A stretch of DNA of 14,303 nt from Tieghemiomyces parasiticus (taxonomy: Eukaryota > Kickxellomycota > Dimargaritomycetes > Dimargaritales > Dimargaritaceae). The notes below the pieces were generated by a model. That model ran no database searches. It had not been told where the DNA came from and saw only the letters and a list, made by a program, of their open reading frames with translations. Of the stretch, positions 7,537 to 14,303 are shown piece after piece. Numbering within the stretch: the stretch's first letter is position 1; every line of letters starts with the position of its first letter. Location: positions 1 through 14,303 of the forward strand of contig JANBPT010001111.1 of assembly GCA_027575765.1 (NCBI GenBank). The letters run 5' to 3'. Position numbers and translations under genes: made by a program.

Positions 7537-9565
7537 ATGCTTATCAAACAAATCGATGCCGAAAAAGTTCTCAACTGCGCCCGCGAGGGCAAGGTTGCCC
7601 TCCGCAAGGACCCCGGAATTCATTCCTTTTCCCATAGCTCGCGCTACGCCGTGACTGACATCCCCAAATTCACCTTCCCCGAGGTTTCAGCTACGCCGGA
7701 GGTGGCCTATCAGTTGGTACACGACGAACTCGAGTTTGACGGTAAGCCGCTCATGAACTGCGCCTCGTTCGTCTCCACCTGGATGGAGCCGCAGGCTGAT
7801 AAGCTCATCATGGAGAACATCAACAAGAACCTGGCCGATCAAGACGAATATCCGGCCGCCCAGGTTGTCCATGGGCGTTGCGTCTCGTACCTTGCCGACC
7901 TGTGGAAGGCCCCCAAGGACGGCAATGCCGTGGGTACCGCCACCGGGGGGTCCTCCGAGGCAATCATGCTCGGCGGTCTCGCCCTCAAGTGGCGCTGGCG
8001 CGAGGCCCGCCAGAAGGAGGGCAAGGATACCTCCAAGCCCAACATCATCATGGGCGCCAACGCCCAGGTAGGTCATTGGCAGCGTCCGCACCGCTATGCC
8101 GGCTACAGCACCGCTCGCCTACTTCCGCCGTCGCCATCTAACGGCATCACACCCCTCGACTAATCCGACCGAATCCCACCCCGTGCTTATCTGACCCCAG
8201 GTCGCGTTGGAGAAGTTCGCCCGCTACTTTGACGTGGAGGCCCGTTTGATCCCCGTCCAGTGCGAGACCAACTTCACCATCGACCCGGAGGAGGCCATAA
8301 AGCACATTGACGAGAACACCATCGGCATGTTCATCATCCTGGGGTCGACCTACACGGGCCACTTCGAACCGGTCCACCAGCTCTCCCAGATGCTCGACGA
8401 AGTCGAGAGGCGCACCGGGATCAACGTTCCCATCCACGTCGACGCTGCCTCGGGCGGGTTCGTCGCCCCGTTCCTGTACCCGGACCTGCCCTGGTCCTTT
8501 GAAGTGCCCCGCGTGGTGAGCATCAACGGGAGCGGCCACAAGTTCGGACTGTCATACGCTGGCGTGGGCTGGGTGCTCTGGCGCGACACCGCCTACCTGC
8601 CCAGGGGCCTCGTCTTCGAGCTGCACTACCTGGGCGGCGCCGAGGAGACCTACACACTCAACTTCTCACGCCCGGCCTGCTTCGTGGTCACCCAGTATTA
8701 CAACTTTATCCGCCTCGGCCGCGAGGGATACAAGCGCATCCACACCGACAGCTTAAGCAACGCCCGTCTGCTCTCGCGGTCCCTCGAAGCAACCGGGGTG
8801 TTTGAACTGCTCTCCGATATCCACCGCCGTCGCGGTGAAACGTACCATGGCTTGCTCAAGCAGGCCCGGGAGGCCGGCAAGGGCCAGAGCGTTAACGATA
8901 TCCAGAGCCTCGGCGACGAGTTCCAGGCGGGTCAGCAGGGATCGGTCGACGGGGTGGACGGGGAGCTGGCGTTTTACAACGCCGGCCTGCCGGTGGTCAC
9001 CTTCAAGTTCACCGATGCCTTCCAGAAGGATTACCCCACGGTCACGCAGGCGGCAATCTCCCTGCTGCTGCGCGTGAGGGGCTGGATCGTGCCCAACTAC
9101 GAGCTGCCGCCCAGCTGCGAGACGGTTGAAATCCTGCGCGTCGTGGTCCGCGAAAGCATGTCCGCGGACCTGGTTGACGGCTTTATGCACGACACGATCT
9201 GGGCCCTCAAGCTGCTCACCGAGCAAAACGGCGTCGGGGCCTCCATCCTGGCCAGCCAGGACCCACAGGTGCAAGGCAATCGTACCCCGCGGTTCTACGG
9301 CCAAGATGGTCAGCCTATCGGCGATACCAACGAGCCAAAGCAACAGTCGAATACAGCCATGCAGCAGATGACTTCGATGCTTCACAACGAGAAAACCAAG
9401 GCGCTTCATGACAAGTGGAATAAGACCTTCGTTTGGGCGCGTAAGCAGATGTCCGCGACGGGTGAGTACGGCTGGAAACTCGCTAGTCAGCACCTTGGGA
9501 AGGAGCACGAGGCCACTGGCAAGCAGGATTCCCACCACCAGTCCACCTACGCTCGTCCTTGCTAG
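7537..9565 (+). CDS. GAD: Glutamate decarboxylase, copy A
   Basis: PLP-dependent decarboxylase converting L-glutamate to GABA and CO2, normally cytosolic, first step of the GABA shunt. Exons 7537-8067 (177 codons) and 8201-9565 give 631 residues; the GT-AG intron is in phase 0. Group II decarboxylase landmarks appear in order: N-terminal ASFVSTWMEPQADKLIMEN (77-95), the GGSSEAIML cofactor-site loop (137-145), HVDAASGG with the Asp that pairs with the PLP ring (257-264), and SGHKFG with the Schiff-base Lys291. No targeting peptide is seen. The start aligns with that of copy B. The protein is longer than bacterial GADs because of a ~95-residue C-terminal extension rich in Lys, His and Trp (several W/K clusters, possible calmodulin-binding type, unproven) ending QSTYARPC. 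No clear TATA box precedes it; the leader (about 7270-7536) is pyrimidine-rich. Family assignment is firm. Confidence 0.97.
7706..9262 (+). repeat. Direct repeat, left copy (shared GAD core with intron)
   Basis: Pairs with 11944-13500 at a constant offset of 4,238 bp with no gaps. From 7706 to 8367 I see a single mismatch (8130, inside the intron); from 8368 to 9261 about 21 mismatches by eye, 11 of them in the last 260 bp. Similarity drops abruptly outside both ends. Confidence 0.9.
8068..8200 (+). other. Intron of GAD copy A
   Basis: 133 nt, donor GTAGGT, acceptor ACCCCAG, phase 0. The branch-site candidate CTAAT at 8160-8164 lies about 37 nt before the acceptor; CTAAC at 8138-8142 is an alternative. 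Splicing joins GANAQ to VALEKFARYF, which restores the conserved GAD segment. Retention would stop translation at 8161-8163 after 208 residues, before the PLP lysine. Confidence 0.95.
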
Positions 9566-9678
9566 TCGGCCACTGTGTTATATTTTTAGCTTTCGCCCAC
9601 CTCCCAAGTTTGCTGCCCAGCTGGGGGCGACTTGGAGATCTTGGCCAGGCGCAGTTTCTACCACACCCTTCGTAGAAC

Positions 9679-9684
9679 AATAAA
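9679..9684 (+). terminator. Poly(A) signal of GAD copy A
   Basis: AATAAA 114 bases after the stop codon, followed by an AT-rich stretch (TTTAATATTAG). A likely 3'-processing signal; copy B has no exact match at the same place. Confidence 0.5.
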
Positions 9685-11640
9685 CCGAATTTAATATTAG
9701 TAATCGTATCCGGATTGTCAGCTAATTCCGAGGTTACGCCATCTTCGACACGGTAGGGATACACGCGTTCACAGCCCTAAATTGCCGGAACTATGGCTTG
9801 GACAAAGTGTACTTGCGCGGCGGGAATTATCTTCATTGGGTGTGGGCCATAGATTGTGGACCTGTTTCATACTTTATTCGGCCGCTACTTGTCTGGTTTC
9901 TCCCGTTCGTATATCGTGTGATGCAGCTCTATATTATCTTTAACATTCCCCGTCAACGTTTATTTCTCGCTTCATCGTATCGGTCCCGCAAGTCCTATGG
10001 CAGCATCTATTCAGATGATTAATCCAGACCTGCGACTGACAGTACTCTTCGTTCTCTATTTATTATGGTAGCTGCCATTAGTATCAGCCTTAAGCCGATT
10101 ATTGCTCCAGTTCTCATCCATCTTTAATTTACTCCCTGGCCCTTCAACTATAGAAAGGGGCGATATCTTCAAATGACCTTCTACGCTAATCGCAAGGGCT
10201 CTATAAGATCTCCGATGGTAACCGGACTTGGATACAAACAGTATTTGCCAGATGTGCGACATGTCGTGCAATGCGTTAAGAGTCATGGTTCGTTAGAGTT
10301 GAAGAGTATGTATACGGTAAGGACGGGATCTCTGAACTGGCTGTACGCGATTCAGACGACTTTTAAGTTACGAAGGGGCGTAGGCTGTTGGGTTAAGGTT
10401 CTAGGCGTACGAAGGGTCAATCGCGGCCTGGTGAAGAGCACCACTCGCCAGAACCTAAAGGTGATTGGTAAACCTCCCGCGCCTAAAGCTGTATCTACAG
10501 GGGACTTTTAAGCCATAGCCCGTGCATTGCTTCAGAAGAAATGACAATTGGTTCCCCACGACGCTATGCTGGATAGTGTACCGGCTCTGCCGAAGGGAGG
10601 GACCTAGATAGTCGCACCTCGTCCGCCAGTCGAGAGTCCAGTTGAGGAGTGCTCCTGGCTCTCTATCGTTCCAGTCCCATCATTATCTCGACCATTTGAC
10701 AACGCCACCTTCAGGTTTACCAACTGACTAGGGCGCTCTGTGCTCGGGAAAAAGGACTGTGCGCCTCGTCCGAAAGGGAGGCCTTGGCATAATCCGTAAG
10801 GGCTTTCCCGGAGTGACGGCATTACATTCGTCTGCTCTGGCGATCGGAATGGATAGAGTGGACAATGTAATATCAGCCCATTGGTTTTCGGCATGACGGA
10901 CATCGTCTGGGACAACATAGACTCGCCATCGGGGTGTTATAAACCAGTCGGTACGTCACCCCATGCCAAGACCAACGCTGTATCGCTTTGTATTTTCGGA
11001 AGGTGCGTGGGGATGGTGGTGGTAGCGCCCCTGCTACAGCGCTTTTATCCCTCTCTTCAAGCCGACGCCAGTCGGTCGAACAATGGCGCATCGCTGTCCC
11101 GCCTTGACATTTCCTCGTCTAAGGATATTTCGAACGGGTGGGCCTTACACCGGGATGAGGACGATGAAATCGCCTATGTACTGATGCTGCCCTACTGGTG
11201 ATCCTTTAGAGAGTCGCTAACTCCGAGTCTTATCTTCACCCACCCACCCACTCTTGTCGGCCCGAATCTGTCGCGTAACGCCTTCCAAGTAGCGGCAATA
11301 GTAACTCCGTTAGCCGACGTCCATCATGACGAGGTGGGTCACGACCTAACCTACTTAATTGGTGTAGGATGATCCTGTCGAAGGATGGTATCCAATTCCC
11401 CCAAGCGGTATACGACCAGCTCCCCCTCTACCGCCTGACAGATTCCTGTAATTTCATACCTCCACTCTCACCATCGTTCCCACCGCCTCGATATACCGAC
11501 GTCATCGCTTAGTCGGCCGTGTAGGCTGCACGTTCGGCATCACTATCCCAGACTCACGGTCCTATATTGACGGTCTTGATATTTAAGGTCCAGACAGTCC
11601 CAGCCCTTCTCACCGTAGCTATCCTAGTGTTCCAAATCTT
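9685..11640. other. Spacer between the GAD copies, no convincing gene
   Basis: Near-even base composition, unlike the flanking GC-rich genes. ATG-initiated plus-strand frames of 112 codons (10173-10511) and 102 codons (10893-11201), and an ATG-less hydrophobic frame at 9798-10022, are present. None has a recognisable domain or third-position bias, and I do not call them genes. The spacer does not visibly resemble the sequence upstream of copy A, so the duplicated unit is limited to the gene itself or its flanks have diverged beyond recognition. Confidence 0.45.
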
Positions 11641-11683
11641 CATTCCCTTATGTGGTATTCTCCTACTCTCCCACTCTTCACGC

Positions 11684-11693
11684 TTTATATATC
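11684..11693 (+). promoter_or_regulatory. Possible TATA box of GAD copy B
   Basis: TTTATATATC about 85 bases upstream of the copy B start codon, in a CT-rich leader. It would give a leader of about 55 nt. No equivalent is seen before copy A. Confidence 0.35.
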
Positions 11694-11774
11694 ATCCTTT
11701 TAGGTATATCAGCTCGCTCAGTCTCCATATTGCGATACCGTAACCCCGGCCTGACCGCTCCCCCACTTACCCCC

Positions 11775-13827
11775 ATGCTCGTCCAACAAATCGACGTCGA
11801 GAAGATCCTCGACCTCGCTCGCAACGACAAGGTCCCTGTTCGCGATGACGTGGATATGCACTCCCTCAAGTACGGCTCCCGCTATGCCACGGCCGACATC
11901 CCCAAATTCACCTTCCCTGAAAGGTCTTCACCGGCCAATGTGACCTATCAGTTGGTACACGACGAACTCGAGTTTGACGGTAAGCCGCTCATGAACTGCG
12001 CCTCGTTCGTCTCCACCTGGATGGAGCCGCAGGCTGATAAGCTCATCATGGAGAACATCAACAAGAACCTGGCCGATCAAGACGAATATCCGGCCGCCCA
12101 GGTTGTCCATGGGCGTTGCGTCTCGTACCTTGCCGACCTGTGGAAGGCCCCCAAGGACGGCAATGCCGTGGGTACCGCCACCGGGGGGTCCTCCGAGGCA
12201 ATCATGCTCGGCGGTCTCGCCCTCAAGTGGCGCTGGCGCGAGGCCCGCCAGAAGGAGGGCAAGGATACCTCCAAGCCCAACATCATCATGGGCGCCAACG
12301 CCCAGGTAGGTCATTGGCAGCGTCCGCACCGCTATGCCGGCTACAGCACCGCTCGCCTACTTCCGCCATCGCCATCTAACGGCATCACACCCCTCGACTA
12401 ATCCGACCGAATCCCACCCCGTGCTTATCTGACCCCAGGTCGCGTTGGAGAAGTTCGCCCGCTACTTTGACGTGGAGGCCCGTTTGATCCCCGTCCAGTG
12501 CGAGACCAACTTCACCATCGACCCGGAGGAGGCCATAAAGCACATTGACGAGAACACCATCGGCATGTTCATCATCCTGGGGTCGACCTACACGGGCCAC
12601 TTCGAGCCGGTCCACCAGCTCTCCCAGATGCTCGACGAGGTCGAGAGGCGCACCGGGATCAACGTGCCCATCCACGTCGACGCTGCCTCGGGCGGGTTCG
12701 TCGCCCCGTTCCTGTACCCGGACCTGCCCTGGTCCTTTGAAGTGCCCCGCGTGGTGAGCATCAACGGGAGCGGCCACAAGTTCGGACTGTCATACGCTGG
12801 CGTGGGCTGGGTGCTCTGGCGCGACACCGCCTACCTGCCCAGGTGCCTTGTCTTTGAGCTGCACTACCTGGGCGGCGCCGAGGAGACCTACACACTCAAC
12901 TTCTCACGCCCGGCCTGCTTCGTGGTCACCCAGTATTACAACTTTATCCGCCTCGGTCGCGAGGGATACAAGCGCATCCACACCGACAGCCTAAGCAACG
13001 CCCGTCTGCTCTCACGGTCCCTCGAAGCAACCGGGGTGTTTGAACTGCTCTCCGATATCCACCGCCGTCGCGGTGAAACGTACCATGGCTTGCTCAAGCA
13101 GGCCCGGGAGGCCGGCAAGGGCCAGAGTGTTAACGATATCCAGAGCCTCGGCGACGAGTTCCAGGCGGGTCAGCAGGGATCGGTCGACGGGGTGGACGGG
13201 GAGCTGGCGTTTTACAACGCCGGCCTGCCGGTGGTCACCTTCAAGCTCACCGATGCCTTCCAGAAGGAGTACCCCACGGTCACGCAGGCGGCAATCTCCC
13301 TGCTGCTGCGCGTGAAGGGCTGGATCGTGCCCAATTACGAGCTCCCGCCCAGCTGCGAGACGGTTGAAATCCTGCGCGTCGTGGTCCGCGAAAGCATGTC
13401 CGCAGACCTGGTCGACCGCTTTATGCACGACACGGTCTGGGCCCTCAAGCTGCTCACCGAGCAAAACGGTGTCGGGGCTTCCATCCTGGCCAGCCAGGAC
13501 CAGCAGGTCCTGGGCAACCACACTCCGACATTCTTTACCCAAAATGGTCAGCCATTTGAAGCTGGCGCCATGAAGAAGCCGGTTCCTGTCCAAGTTAATG
13601 CGGCGACCGAGGATGAGGCCTGCGCCGTCAAGCCAACCGAGGAAGAGAAGAGATCATCTGATCCCCACCGCAAAAAATGGAACCCCAAACTTGGTCGCGG
13701 CCACGTGGGTTTAAATGCAGGCGGCGAGCACGGCTACAGGAAGGCGAAGTATCAGCAAAAGAAGGAGCGTCAGCGTCAGGGCGAAGAGCAGACCACAGTT
13801 CAGTCTACCTACGCGCGACCCTGTTAA
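11775..13827 (+). CDS. GAD: Glutamate decarboxylase, copy B
   Basis: Second GAD, same orientation as copy A. Exons 11775-12305 (177 codons) and 12439-13827 give 639 residues. All catalytic landmarks of copy A are present at identical residue numbers, including HVDAASGG (257-264) and Lys291. Residues 1-56 match copy A at only about 31 positions; residues 57 to about 575 are nearly identical, with six changes noted (Gly313Cys plus F-L, D-E, R-K, G-R and I-V later in exon 2). The C-terminal ~90 residues diverge, carrying an acidic then Lys/Arg/Gln-rich stretch, but share a KWN motif and end in the same QSTYARPC. The frame is open upstream to 11652 without an ATG; the ATG at 11775 is chosen because it aligns with copy A. 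Nothing suggests inactivation, so both copies look functional, with differences expected in regulation and tail. Confidence 0.97.
11944..13500 (+). repeat. Direct repeat, right copy (shared GAD core with intron)
   Basis: Partner of 7706-9262. The left boundary falls inside codon 57 and the right one near codon 575, so neither end coincides with an exon or gene boundary. Confidence 0.9.
12306..12438 (+). other. Intron of GAD copy B
   Basis: 133 nt, same phase-0 position, donor, acceptor and branch-site candidates as in copy A, with one base difference (12368 A versus 8130 G). Near identity of non-coding sequence argues for recent sequence exchange rather than selection. Confidence 0.95.
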
Positions 13828-14098
13828 GCCAGCGGTCAACCTGGCCGTCGGGCAATTTGTTGGATGATCATGCCATGTTTAAATGTGGCATTAAGTTACA
13901 AAAGATACGCCTCCTCTACTGTGATACATAAAACGCATACTTTATCATATGGAGCAATCAGGGATGAATGTACTCTGGAAGAGCCCCGGGAAACCGCCGG
14001 CGGATCCGGTCGGAATGAATAGAGGCAGAATTGTGCCGGTATAGTCATCCAGACCCGATACTTCTTGACTCCGCTCTAGCCTTTTACCTTTACTTAGT

Positions 14099-14303
14099 CT
14101 ACCGCTTCTTACCACCCTTCTTACCGCCCGCGCCTGACTTCCCCTTGGCCTTCGGTTTCGTCTGAGCTGGCACGCCCGAGGCCTTGGTCTGCGATTCGGT
14201 TTTCCGAGAGGGGTCTGCGATCGGGGTGGGCTCCGGGTGTACCGACTCGACCTCGATGGGACTGGCGGTAACTGGTACATTATGCAAGCGGGCGGCCAAG
14301 TCC
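14099..14303 (-). CDS. C-terminal end of an unidentified gene, cut by the window edge
   Basis: A minus-strand frame open from the right edge to a TAG at 14101-14099, about 67 codons. The visible part is low-complexity: a Pro/Thr/Glu-containing segment followed by a basic tail rich in Lys and Gly that ends GKKGGKKR. Third positions favour C/G. Such tails occur on many RNA- or ribosome-associated eukaryotic proteins, but that does not identify this one. No ATG is visible, so the start lies beyond the window. It is convergent with GAD copy B, about 270 bases between stop codons. Confidence 0.55.
   Translation of the reverse strand, partial: DLAARLHNVPVTASPIEVESVHPEPTPIADPSRKTESQTKASGVPAQTKPKAKGKSGAGGKKGGKKR

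Noticed and set aside
8753..9538. 261-codon open frame antisense to GAD exon 2 (and 13012-13593 in copy B)
   Set aside because: Produced by strong C/G third-position bias in the sense gene; it has no recognisable domain and ends where the copies diverge.
11652..11774. In-frame 41-codon N-terminal extension of GAD copy B
   Set aside because: It begins only at GTG, has no counterpart in copy A, and the ATG at 11775 aligns exactly with the copy A start.
13945..14280. 111-codon minus-strand frame at the right edge
   Set aside because: A shadow of the adjacent frame, which has the coherent Lys/Gly-rich tail and matching stop; this one is Arg/Pro-rich.
1..14303. tRNA, rRNA, CRISPR arrays, transposon ends or terminal repeats
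   Set aside because: Looked for T-loop-like motifs, spaced repeats and transposase or reverse-transcriptase signatures by eye; none found. The only long repeat is the GAD duplication.

Overview
The window looks like nuclear DNA of a fungus. The evidence is a small Ecl1-type zinc-finger protein (a fungal family), two eukaryote-type glutamate decarboxylase genes each split by a spliceosomal GT-AG intron with a fungal-style CTAAT branch site, TATA boxes followed by transcribed leaders with upstream ORFs, and 1-2 kb non-coding spacers. Reading frames are GC-rich with C/G at third positions, and pyrimidine-rich stretches precede the plus-strand genes. I cannot place the species; an early-diverging fungus is a guess. 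No bacterial operon, RNA gene, CRISPR array or transposon was seen.

Layout. 1-1340: no supportable gene. 1345-2259 (+): TATA box, about 400-nt leader with three short upstream ORFs, then a 166-aa Ecl1-type (life-span regulatory factor) protein. 2260-3369: convergent intergenic space. 3370-4938 (-): an unrecognised secreted protein with a signal peptide, a predicted intron, a TATA box at 5168-5176 and a 17-codon upstream ORF whose stop overlaps the start codon by one base. 5177-7536: mostly gene-poor, with a GT microsatellite and one possible minus-strand exon relic (6755-7129). 7537-9565 (+) and 11775-13827 (+): two direct tandem copies of glutamate decarboxylase (GAD), 4,238 bp apart, separated by a 2.2-kb spacer without a convincing gene. 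14099-14303 (-): the Lys/Gly-rich C-terminal end of a gene running off the right edge.

The GAD pair is the main feature. Both copies keep the full catalytic core and an intron at the same codon. The copies are mosaic: from codon 57 through the intron and into exon 2 there is one mismatch in 662 bp, then about 2 % divergence rising toward the 3' side, while the first 56 codons, the promoters and the last ~90 codons differ strongly. This pattern fits an older duplication homogenised by gene conversion. The last eight residues are identical in both proteins although encoded by different codons and preceded by divergent sequence, which points to a selected C-terminal motif.

Functionally, GAD makes GABA from glutamate while consuming a proton (GABA shunt, stress and nitrogen metabolism), and Ecl1 proteins act in starvation survival. 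Shared stress physiology is possible but nothing in the sequence proves co-regulation.
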